34,691 bases of DNA from positions 1 to 34,691 of the forward strand of contig JAOTXY010000031.1 in the NCBI GenBank assembly GCA_029862125.1. The letters are read 5' to 3'. Shown here piece by piece: positions 6,846 through 16,773 of this stretch. Both the position numbers and the translations under genes were made by a program. Within the stretch, counting starts at the first letter, position 1. Each line of letters opens with the position of its first letter. The notes under the pieces were generated by a model that saw only the letters and a program-made list of their open reading frames with translations, was not told the DNA's origin and did not search any database. The DNA comes from Gammaproteobacteria bacterium (GTDB lineage: Bacteria > Pseudomonadota > Gammaproteobacteria > GCA-001735895).

Positions 6846-9034
6846 CGGCGCCATAGCTGGCGGAACACAGCCAGGCCTCCCAGCAACACCAACCAGATAC
6901 CGCCAAAGGCAGTAGCATCACCTGTACCACTGGGGATGGGGGTGGGGATGCCGCTCGGTGCATCACAAATCGGCGCAACGCCACCGGTGGTACCGTTATT
7001 ATTGAAAAAGGTAGCGATATCATCGTCATCGAAAAGCGTTTTTGGGAAATCACCAACGACCTGCAGGTCACCTTCCGATAACGCGTAAAAAACATTGTTA
7101 AGACAGCGCACCCGCAACCGACCACGCGCCGGATTTTCTATCCATTGACTAGGCGCTGGCACAATCGCTGAACCACTATTCGGAGTACTGGCTACCAGGG
7201 TGTGGACGGTATGATTAGTGTAAGCCGCGTCGTCGAAGGCCAGTAAATCGATTGCGACGTTGTTGCAACTAACCGGGGTCGTATCGGTGTTTGCAACATC
7301 CCAGCTGACGAGAAAAGTAGTGTTGCTGAATAAAATTGTTGTATTGAACGCCTGTGAAGTCACTCGAAATGGGCCTGCATTACCAGCCACTGTAATACGC
7401 ACATCTTCGGTTGCCTGACCACTGTCGTTGTCCCGCACGGTCAGACGAAAATCGAGATCCCGCGACTTGCAGGGCATCACTTCTGCGTCATCGTATAGAC
7501 CCAGTACCTGGGTGCCTAGCGCCGGAAAATCGCGGCTTGAAGCACTGTTTTGGGATTCATAAGTGCGGAACAACGCGTTATTGCCGAGATCGGTACCCAG
7601 CGTGGTTGCATCGGTTGCAGTACCGGCGTTCATTTGATCCCACTGGTATAGCACAGCGGTACCCGACTCAGCATCGTTAGCACTGCCGGCCAGCACAAAT
7701 GGTGTATTGGCCGGAATGGTGCTGTCTCCAATTGGGGTAATCGTAGGGTCGGCATTATTGGCTGGACTGGTAGGGATCTGTATGCCGCAGGCGCCGGCAC
7801 CGCCGGTAAAGGCGTCGATTTCTGCAATGGACCGGGCATGGAAAGTCGCATCGCTATTCATTTGAATATCTTCAACGCCGCAAATCCCGGCATAGGCCAT
7901 GATCGTCGTACCGCTGCCCGGCTCTACTGCAGTAGCTGCATTTCGATTACCGAAACAACTAAAGGTAGTGCCGTTAAAGGTGTGATTGGCATTGAACTGA
8001 TGCCCGATCTCATGGGCAACAAAATCGATATAAAAGAGATCGCCAGTCGGATCGGGTTGTCCGGTCACACCCTGTGCTTTAATCGCAATGTCGCAGACCG
8101 CACCGAGCGAGGCGACACCGCCCCCACCAGTGCTAAACACATGACCAACATCGTAGGCGGTAATCGGAGCCGGAACATTTGAATCGATCCATGTCTGATT
8201 CTCGGTGAGCAAGGCAAATCCATTTGTGTTACTAAAAGGTGCGCCAAGGACGGCGGCGACGTTACCGCCGTCCTCGATTAAATTCTGGTTTCCAGCCACC
8301 AGGGTTAAGCGAATGCCGAGATCACGCTCATAAATCACATTGACTCGATCTATTGCGATCCCGATTTCAATCTGGGCATTTGCAACCGCACCCGCGGTAC
8401 CAACCGCGGTAACATAGTCATCAGTGGCAGCCACTGCCAGCTGGTATTCGAGCAGCATGCCGGGGACGCGGTGCGAGTAATTTGCTTTCACTTCCGGTGT
8501 CGGCCGGTCGTTTATTGCAAGCTCGTGAACGCCACAGGAAAAACCCTGACCGGGGTGTCCGCTGCGGGTGCGGGATAAATACAAACCGCTTTGCCCGGCA
8601 TGGTCGGGATCGATAAACACCCGGCCCTCAGAAGTAAAGAACATGCCATGGAAGCCTCGCCGTGAAATACTAACCCGACCGGAAGCAAACGGATCATCTA
8701 TGCCAAAAACCCTGAAAGTTTTGAAATCCGGGAAATCGGCGGCGAGCCCTGGCTGCATGATGGGTGATTCGACAATTTCAAATAGCGCCAACTTGCCGTC
8801 GGGCATGGGCAACTCTATTTGAAACGAAAAATCGCCGAGTGCTTCATGCGGTACCTGTCCAAGCAGGTTGCGTAACGCGACATCATCGGCTTTAAAGTGA
8901 CGGGCCCCGATTTCTAAACCGCGTGACTGCGACTGTTCCGGTGTCATGTCTTGCCATATCTGCTGACTGGCCTTTGCTGCAACTGAACCAAACAGCAAAA
9001 ATAAACCAACAATTGTCGAAGTCTGCCTAAGCAT
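6836..9034 (-). CDS. Secreted reprolysin-like (M12B-type) zinc metalloprotease, copy 2
   Basis: A 732 aa paralogue of the protease at 4188-6377 with the same layout: a signal peptide (1-22, cleavage near AAKA), a pro-region with GFSCGVHEL (Cys167), a catalytic site HEIGHQFNANH (341-351) with Met-turn TIMAYAG (Met379), C-terminal beta-rich domains, a final hydrophobic segment and LWRRQG. Two differences stand out. The conserved Gly of HExxHxxGxxH is Asn348 here, and the run of glycines before the membrane segment is replaced by SGTGDATAFGG. The first may alter the zinc-site turn and the second may alter sorting. The ribosome binding site GGAG is 5 bases before the ATG. It is separated from purA by about 260 bp and has its own promoter. 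Confidence 0.9.
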   Translation of the reverse strand: MLRQTSTIVGLFLLFGSVAAKASQQIWQDMTPEQSQSRGLEIGARHFKADDVALRNLLGQVPHEALGDFSFQIELPMPDGKLALFEIVESPIMQPGLAADFPDFKTFRVFGIDDPFASGRVSISRRGFHGMFFTSEGRVFIDPDHAGQSGLYLSRTRSGHPGQGFSCGVHELAINDRPTPEVKANYSHRVPGMLLEYQLAVAATDDYVTAVGTAGAVANAQIEIGIAIDRVNVIYERDLGIRLTLVAGNQNLIEDGGNVAAVLGAPFSNTNGFALLTENQTWIDSNVPAPITAYDVGHVFSTGGGGVASLGAVCDIAIKAQGVTGQPDPTGDLFYIDFVAHEIGHQFNANHTFNGTTFSCFGNRNAATAVEPGSGTTIMAYAGICGVEDIQMNSDATFHARSIAEIDAFTGGAGACGIQIPTSPANNADPTITPIGDSTIPANTPFVLAGSANDAESGTAVLYQWDQMNAGTATDATTLGTDLGNNALFRTYESQNSASSRDFPALGTQVLGLYDDAEVMPCKSRDLDFRLTVRDNDSGQATEDVRITVAGNAGPFRVTSQAFNTTILFSNTTFLVSWDVANTDTTPVSCNNVAIDLLAFDDAAYTNHTVHTLVASTPNSGSAIVPAPSQWIENPARGRLRVRCLNNVFYALSEGDLQVVGDFPKTLFDDDDIATFFNNNGTTGGVAPICDAPSGIPTPIPSGTGDATAFGGIWLVLLGGLAVFRQLWRRQG

Positions 9035-9132
9035 TGAATCTCCGGAGCTTTTTGCCTGTTATTCGAATTCTTTACAAATTGGAGTCTGTTGCAAAGTATA
9101 CCTGACAGATTCGTCCTTTAATTCTAGGCTAT

Positions 9133-9160
9133 ATCGTAATTTTTTGAAATATTTTGTCAG
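9133..9160 (-). promoter_or_regulatory. Predicted promoter of metalloprotease copy 2
   Basis: On the minus strand CTGACA (9155-9160), a 16-base spacer and TACGAT (9133-9138) match the promoter of copy 1 in position and sequence. The -35 differs by one base. The rest of the 9035-9292 gap is AT-rich, and I see no gene or clear terminator for purA in it. Confidence 0.5.
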
Positions 9161-9292
9161 GATTGAATACGTGGTACAGCTCTAGTACTCAATGCAATCA
9201 TACACGATTAAATTCTTCAATTAAGCAAGGTTACTGACTGAGGAGCGAAAATGAAATAACTATCCTCTTAGTAATTTGTTGCAGTGACCGAA

Positions 9293-11810
<2,518 letters not shown>

Positions 11811-11812
11811 GT

Positions 11813-12004
11813 TTATCCCCGCACCAGGTAAAGAAACAAAAGCCCGCCAATCATTAACACCAGACCAACATTTCTCAGCATTTGTTCCGGCATGGCCGCC
11901 ATCTGCTGCACCATATTCTTATAACCCCGTGGACTGACAAATGGAATCAGGCCTTCGAGAACCAGAACCAACGCCAGTGCCGCCCAAAAATCAGCCCAAT
12001 TCAT
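11813..12004 (-). CDS. DUF2065 (YjeT family) small membrane protein
   Basis: A 63 aa protein with two membrane segments (about 5-25, WAALALVLVLEGLIPFV, and 44-61, NVGLVLMIGGLLFLYLV) joined by a short polar loop with SPRGYKNMVQQM. This matches the YjeT/DUF2065 family, which almost always sits between hflC and hisZ or purA; its function is not known. A G-rich site (GGGGGG) stands 3 to 9 bases before the ATG. A predicted terminator separates it from hflC, so it and the hisZ-purA pair behind it may depend on readthrough or on a promoter I cannot see. Confidence 0.88.
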   Translation of the reverse strand: MNWADFWAALALVLVLEGLIPFVSPRGYKNMVQQMAAMPEQMLRNVGLVLMIGGLLFLYLVRG

Positions 12005-12015
12005 ATGCCCCCCAC

Positions 12016-12043
12016 AAAAAACGGGCGCACTGTGCCGCCCGTT
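12016..12043 (-). terminator. Intrinsic terminator after hflC
   Basis: On the minus strand AACGGGCG and CGCCCGTT form a perfect 8-bp GC-rich stem around GCACAGTG, whose CAC/GTG can extend the stem with a bulge. A run of six T follows at once. It begins 27 bases after the hflC stop and ends 12 bases before the DUF2065 start. Confidence 0.7.
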
Positions 12044-12069
12044 CTTATTGTATACCCGTTGATCCTAAA

Positions 12070-12936
12070 TTACGGCGATTCAGATTCCTTGAAGAACTTG
12101 AAGAAGTCGGAATCCGGGCTCAATAAAATCATATCCTGGTTATTACCGAAACTCACTTCATAGGCTTTCATACTGCGATAGAAAGAATAAAACTCCTTGT
12201 CCTGGTTGTACGAATCCGCATAAGTCTTGGCCGCGTTGGCATCGCCTTCACCACGAATCTCTTCCGATTTGCGATAAGCCTCGGCCAGAATTTCCTCGCG
12301 CTGACGATCTGCGTTGGCGCGAATCTGTTTTGCCTTTTCTTCACCGCGGGAACGAAATTCCTTGGCCACGGTTTGCCGCTCGGTCGCCATACGACGATAA
12401 ACGTTGGTGCTGACATTATCCGGTAATTCAACCTTTTTCACTCGCACATCGATCAGTTCGATACCGAGGTCCCTGGTCTTGACACCGGCATTATCGGTGA
12501 CCACCTGCATGATCTCGGCACGCTCACCGGAGATGACTTCACGCATGTTCTTAGATGCAATCTGACCCTTGAGCTCGTTATTGATAATCGACGCCATACG
12601 CGCGATCGCCTGGCGTTCATCGCCTGCGGTTGCCGTGTAAAAGGTCTTGGGGTCGACAATCCGCCACTTGGCGAACGAGTTGACGATCACGTTCTTCTTT
12701 TCGGCCGTCAGGAAGCGTTCCGATGGCGTATCCATGGTCAATATACGACTATCGAACTTTCTCACGTTGTTGATGATCGGTATCTGGAAATAGATGCCGG
12801 GTTCGTAATCAGACTCGACGATTTCACCCAGTTTGAACTTGATCGCCAGTTCACGCTCGTGCACGATGAACGTCGACATCGCGATAACCACGGCGACGGC
12901 CAGTAATAAGACAAAACCAAATTTTATATTGTTCAT
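12070..12936 (-). CDS. hflC: HflC, subunit of the HflKC complex (SPFH/prohibitin family)
   Basis: HflC forms, with HflK, a large membrane cage that modulates the FtsH protease. The 288 aa protein has one N-terminal membrane segment (about 5-24) and then a periplasmic SPFH domain (VHERELAIKFKLGEI onward to about 190) and a long charged coiled coil (about 190-245, EEKAKQIRANADRQREEI). Length and order are normal. Its ATG overlaps the hflK stop in an ATGA (12933-12936), so the two subunits are translationally coupled, which fits equal stoichiometry. A hairpin terminator follows the gene. Confidence 0.96.
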   Translation of the reverse strand: MNNIKFGFVLLLAVAVVIAMSTFIVHERELAIKFKLGEIVESDYEPGIYFQIPIINNVRKFDSRILTMDTPSERFLTAEKKNVIVNSFAKWRIVDPKTFYTATAGDERQAIARMASIINNELKGQIASKNMREVISGERAEIMQVVTDNAGVKTRDLGIELIDVRVKKVELPDNVSTNVYRRMATERQTVAKEFRSRGEEKAKQIRANADRQREEILAEAYRKSEEIRGEGDANAAKTYADSYNQDKEFYSFYRSMKAYEVSFGNNQDMILLSPDSDFFKFFKESESP

Positions 12937-14081
12937 TCGCGTGTCTCCCGGCTGCGGTTGCGGTTGACGTTGCTTTTGAACTCGTCGATCAACGACTTTG
13001 TGTCCGCGGCTGTCCCGCTCAAACCCTGTAATCCGTTTCTAGCGCCTGGCGTACCCGACATCAGTTGATCCAGCGGCAGGAACATCAGGTTGTTACCGTT
13101 TGGTATATCGATCATCACCTTGGGTGAGCGAAACATGACCGATTCAATGGTATCGAGGTAGATGCGTTCACGGGTGACCTCGGGCGCTCGTTGATACTCA
13201 GCCAATAATTGATCGAAACGACTGGTTTCACCCTGCGCAGACTTGACCACTCGAGTCTTGTAGGCCTCGGCCTGTTCGAGCAGACCCTGTCCTTCACCAC
13301 GCGCCTTCGGCACCACATCGTTACGGTAGGCATTAGCCTCGTTGATGATACGCTGCTCGTCTTCACGTGCCTTGATTGCATCTTCAAACGCATCCTGCAC
13401 TTCCTCGGGCGGCTGCGCTTCGTCCATGTTCACCGTGACCACGTTGATGCCGGTGCGATAATTGTCGAGAATTTGCTGCATGATTTCCTTGGTCGCACTA
13501 CCAACCACCGCGCGTCCTTCGGTTATGATCAGGTCCATGTCGTTATTACCCACCACTTCGCGGATCGCTGTCTCGGCAGTCTGCTGCAGGGTCAGGTCCG
13601 GGTCACGCACTTCAAACGCGAAATCCTGGGCATTCTTGACGTTGTACTGGATTTCAATACTCATGACGACAATGTTCTCGTCGCTGGTGAGCATCTTGGA
13701 CTTGTTGCGCGCGGTACGAATATCGGCGACATTGATCTGTTCGACATCTTCTATCGGGTAAGGGATATGCCAATGCGGTCCCGCCTGGGTTACCTCGGTT
13801 CTTTCACCGAAGCGGGTTTCTACGCCTCGCCAGCCCTCGTCGACGATATAGATTCCGGTTAGCGCCCAAACCACCAATAGCGCAACCGCGAAGAATCCAA
13901 TTATTCCAGGCAGGTTGCCGGAGCCGCTCGGGACCTTCGGAATACGGCCCTTACCGCCACTGCCAAGCAGCCCACCGAACTTGTCACGCAGGTTTTTAAA
14001 AAGCTCGTCCAAATCTGGTGGGCCGTCGTTACTACGTTGCCCCCAGGGATCCTTGTCTTTACCCGGTTCATTCCAGGGCAT
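12933..14081 (-). CDS. hflK: HflK, subunit of the HflKC complex (SPFH/prohibitin family)
   Basis: HflK is the partner of HflC around FtsH in the inner membrane. The 382 aa protein begins with the typical cytoplasmic Gly/Pro/Asp-rich segment (MPWNEPGKDKDPWGQRSND), a membrane segment at about 58-80 (IIGFFAVALLVVWALTGIYI), then the SPFH domain (VDEGWRGVETRFGE onward) and a coiled coil with AIKAREDEQRIINEANAYR. The C-terminus is a polar Asn/Arg-rich tail (NVNRNRSRETRE). A CGGAG site lies 6 bases before the ATG. About 70 bp separate it from hflX, with no clear terminator, so it is probably in the hfq-hflX-hflKC transcript. Confidence 0.96.
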   Translation of the reverse strand: MPWNEPGKDKDPWGQRSNDGPPDLDELFKNLRDKFGGLLGSGGKGRIPKVPSGSGNLPGIIGFFAVALLVVWALTGIYIVDEGWRGVETRFGERTEVTQAGPHWHIPYPIEDVEQINVADIRTARNKSKMLTSDENIVVMSIEIQYNVKNAQDFAFEVRDPDLTLQQTAETAIREVVGNNDMDLIITEGRAVVGSATKEIMQQILDNYRTGINVVTVNMDEAQPPEEVQDAFEDAIKAREDEQRIINEANAYRNDVVPKARGEGQGLLEQAEAYKTRVVKSAQGETSRFDQLLAEYQRAPEVTRERIYLDTIESVMFRSPKVMIDIPNGNNLMFLPLDQLMSGTPGARNGLQGLSGTAADTKSLIDEFKSNVNRNRSRETRE

Positions 14082-14152
14082 ATTTAACTCCGAATGCAGA
14101 AAGTTTAATTTTGTGGGTCACGAATATACAAAGCCTGCGGATTGTATGGCTA

Positions 14153-15466
14153 TCATGCGGCTCCTGCAAGCGCATCTGTCAGTATCTCAAAGCGATCTGA
14201 AGAAATATCAAATTTGCTCGATAACCGTCTAAATAATGCGGGCGTAACGCTCAATTTCAAGTCAATATCACCATTATTTTCGTAATTTTCGGATTCAATT
14301 GCCCCGGCCTCGAACAGAAATGCCCTGATCTGGCCTTCGCCGGCATTTAAAATCAGTCGATATGAGGCCGCCTGTTCACAAAAGCGATTGCGTAAAACCT
14401 CGATTAACTCGTCAAATCCAGATTTACTTACCGCTGAAAGCCAGATGCGCCAGGCTTTTTCCTGATCGTCCAGATCGATGCGTGCGTCAAATCCGGGAAT
14501 ATCGATTTTGTTGTAAATTAACAACTGGGGAACTTCTGCCGCACCAACTTCGTGCAGAACCTTGTTCACCGCCTCGATTTTCTCCTGGCGGCTGTCATCG
14601 GAGCTATCGACAACATGCAATATCAGGTCAGCTTCACGGGTTTCCACCAGGGTAGCGCGAAATGCCGCGATCAAGTCATGCGGCAAATGCCGGACAAAAC
14701 CAACCGTGTCAGCAAGAATCAACTCCGTTTGCTCGGATAACTGCAGTTTTCTGAGCGTCGGGTCAAGTGTTGCAAACAGCTTATCTGCTGCGTAAACCGA
14801 CGCTTCGGTGAGCGCGTTGAACAGGGTCGATTTACCGGCATTGGTATATCCAACCAGCGCGACTGTCGGCACCTTGGCCTTGGTTCGCGCCTGTCGGCTT
14901 TGCTCTCGCTGCCGTGCTACCTTGCTGAGGCGATTATTTAAATACTTGATACGTTTACCCAGCAGGCGACGATCGGTTTCGAGCTGGGTTTCCCCGGGTC
15001 CGCGCAGGCCGATACCTCCTTTCTGTCGTTCTAGATGAGTCCAGCCTCGCACCAGCCGCGTCGACAGATGCTTCAGCTGTGCCAGTTCGACCTGGAGTTT
15101 GCCTTCAAACGACTGTGCACGCTGCGCGAAAATGTCGAGTATCAAACCGGTACGGTCGAGCACCCGGCACTGCAGCGTCTGTTCGAGATTTCTTTCCTGG
15201 GATGGTGTGAGGGCGTGATTAAACAGCACCACGTCGACCTCCAGCATTGCCACCCGGGCCGCTATTTCTTCAAGTTTGCCCTTGCCTATAAATGTTTTAG
15301 CGGATGGTTGTGCACGACTGCCGATCACAAGTTCCGCATCAACCACATCGGCAGAGCGTACCAGCTCGATGAATTCAGCCAGATCATCCTGATCCGGCTG
15401 ATGCGGAAAATTTATATGAACCAGAAGTGCTCGTTCACCACCACGCGGCCGCTCAAATTCGAACAA
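14153..15466 (-). CDS. hflX: GTPase HflX
   Basis: HflX is a ribosome-binding GTPase that splits stalled 70S ribosomes after stress. In 437 aa it has the N-terminal HflX domain (GKGKLEEIA, then RGPGETQLETDRRLL at about 155-169), a helical linker and the G domain: G1 GYTNAGKST (206-214), G3 DTVGF (253-257) and G4 NKID (319-322). The start is TTG 15466 with GGAG 6 bases upstream; a nearby ATG at 15488 is in another frame. It follows hfq by 25 bases in the conserved miaA-hfq-hflX-hflK-hflC order. Confidence 0.96.
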   Translation of the reverse strand: MFEFERPRGGERALLVHINFPHQPDQDDLAEFIELVRSADVVDAELVIGSRAQPSAKTFIGKGKLEEIAARVAMLEVDVVLFNHALTPSQERNLEQTLQCRVLDRTGLILDIFAQRAQSFEGKLQVELAQLKHLSTRLVRGWTHLERQKGGIGLRGPGETQLETDRRLLGKRIKYLNNRLSKVARQREQSRQARTKAKVPTVALVGYTNAGKSTLFNALTEASVYAADKLFATLDPTLRKLQLSEQTELILADTVGFVRHLPHDLIAAFRATLVETREADLILHVVDSSDDSRQEKIEAVNKVLHEVGAAEVPQLLIYNKIDIPGFDARIDLDDQEKAWRIWLSAVSKSGFDELIEVLRNRFCEQAASYRLILNAGEGQIRAFLFEAGAIESENYENNGDIDLKLSVTPALFRRLSSKFDISSDRFEILTDALAGAA

Positions 15467-15491
15467 CGAGATCTCCGACGCTGATCATATG

Positions 15492-15740
15492 CTAGCGGTT
15501 ACCTGCTTCATCTTCTGCATGAGGGTGATCGACATGAACGTTACGTGCCGGGACGATAGTCGATATTGCGTGCTTGTATACCATTTGGCTGACATTATTC
15601 TTGAGTAACACTACAAACTGATCAAAAGATTCAATTTGACCCTGCAGCTTGATTCCATTGACCAGGAAAATCGATACCGGGACATGCTCTTTTCGCAAAG
15701 CGTTCAGGTAGGGTTCTTGAAGCATCTGCCCTTTTGACAT
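15492..15740 (-). CDS. hfq: RNA chaperone Hfq
   Basis: Hfq forms hexameric rings that pair small RNAs with mRNAs. The 82 aa protein has the full Sm core: [20 protein letters not shown], then [19 protein letters not shown] (Sm1) and [12 protein letters not shown] (Sm2 with the proximal-face YKH). The short tail ([16 protein letters not shown]) is acidic and His-rich. Position 25 is Phe where E. coli has Tyr on the distal face. A strong AAGGAG lies 9 bases before the ATG. It is preceded by a 99-bp gap after miaA, where extra hfq promoters commonly sit, but I cannot define one. Confidence 0.98.
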   Translation of the reverse strand: MSKGQMLQEPYLNALRKEHVPVSIFLVNGIKLQGQIESFDQFVVLLKNNVSQMVYKHAISTIVPARNVHVDHPHAEDEAGNR

Positions 15741-15839
15741 AATTAGTACTCCTTAAAATTATTATTGTAATTCTACTGCGGTAACCCAATGGCAACCTCG
15801 AATAGAGTCTATGATTCCATTCCCGTGAATACGTTCCAG

Positions 15840-16772
15840 TCAAAGCCCCGAAAACGCGGCTTCGACTAGTCTAAATATAGCATCTTTACGGTAATTCAAG
15901 CAATCGAAGGCCTTTTCGTCGTCTTGTTTACGCAACCACGTAATCTGCCGTTTTGCCAACTGACGCGTCGCAGCTACCCCTTTTTCAATCATCTGCGGGT
16001 GAGTTATATCGCCATCGAGATACTGCCATATCTGGCGATAACCGACACATCTCATCGACGGTAATGACAGATTCAGGTCATCGCGTGCCTTGAGATGCGT
16101 GACTTCTTCGACAAATCCCAGTTCAAGCATTTCAAGGAAGCGGGCTTCGATACGTTTATGCAGCTTCGCGCGGTCATTTGCCGCCAGTATTATTTTTTCG
16201 ATTTTACCGTCAAAACCAACTGATGCATTTTGTTGTAACTCAGAAAGGGATTCCCCGGCCAACTCGTAAACCTCTAACGCGCGCTGAATACGTTGCGTAT
16301 CGGTCGGCCTGATGCGATTAGCACTGACCGGGTCAACCTCGACCAACCTGTCATGCATTGCCTGCCAACCGTTTTGTTGCGCCTCGTGATTCAGGCGCTG
16401 ACGAATCGTCACATCAGCTTCTGGTAAGCGATTAAGTCCCCGCTCAAAGGCATGAAAATACATCATGGTGCCCCCAACCAGCAGCGGTATCCTGCCACGC
16501 GCACTGATTTCGTTTGCCAGCTGTCGGCTTTGCTGCACGAAATCCCAGACCGAATACGGCTCTGCCGGATCAATAATATCGATTAGATGGTGCGGCACTG
16601 TATCGAGAACTTGAGGCTCTGGTTTGGCAGTACCGATATCCATTCCACGGTAAATCAGCGCAGAATCAACGCTGATGATTTCAACCGGGAAATGTCTGCC
16701 TATCTCAAGCGCAAGGTCAGTTTTACCGGTGGCTGTTGCCCCCATTAACAGGATGACTTTCGTGCCGGGCAT
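15840..16772 (-). CDS. miaA: tRNA dimethylallyltransferase
   Basis: MiaA transfers the dimethylallyl group to N6 of A37 in tRNAs that read codons starting with U. The 310 aa protein opens with the P-loop GATATGKTDLA (11-21), then SVDSALIYRGMDIGTAKP, and LVGGTMMYFHAFERGL; these are the family's substrate and tRNA-binding segments. RCVGYRQIWQYL and TRQLAKRQITWLR near the C-terminus are also typical. It starts 1 base after the mutL stop, so expression is coupled to mutL. Confidence 0.97.
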   Translation of the reverse strand: MPGTKVILLMGATATGKTDLALEIGRHFPVEIISVDSALIYRGMDIGTAKPEPQVLDTVPHHLIDIIDPAEPYSVWDFVQQSRQLANEISARGRIPLLVGGTMMYFHAFERGLNRLPEADVTIRQRLNHEAQQNGWQAMHDRLVEVDPVSANRIRPTDTQRIQRALEVYELAGESLSELQQNASVGFDGKIEKIILAANDRAKLHKRIEARFLEMLELGFVEEVTHLKARDDLNLSLPSMRCVGYRQIWQYLDGDITHPQMIEKGVAATRQLAKRQITWLRKQDDEKAFDCLNYRKDAIFRLVEAAFSGL

Positions 16773-16773
16773 G

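Larger units (their letters stand above)
6577..9160. repeat. Tandem duplication, copy 2 (remnant gene + metalloprotease + promoter)
   Basis: This is the second copy of the block at 3962-6501, in direct orientation. The protease and its promoter are intact and the small gene is broken. The two copies abut with about 75 bases of unclear origin between them (6502-6576), which may be decayed 5' sequence of the small gene. Confidence 0.75.

Noticed and set aside
6721-6915. Open frame of 64 codons treated as a full gene
   Set aside because: Only the conserved block is coding-like; the start is TTG with no ribosome binding site, the rest runs antisense into the protease gene, and it lacks the signal peptide of its parent. 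I call it a remnant but keep the peptide option as a finding.
13209-13862. Plus-strand open frame of 217 codons opposite hflK
   Set aside because: Overlaps the SPFH domain of hflK; no start signal or recognizable protein features.
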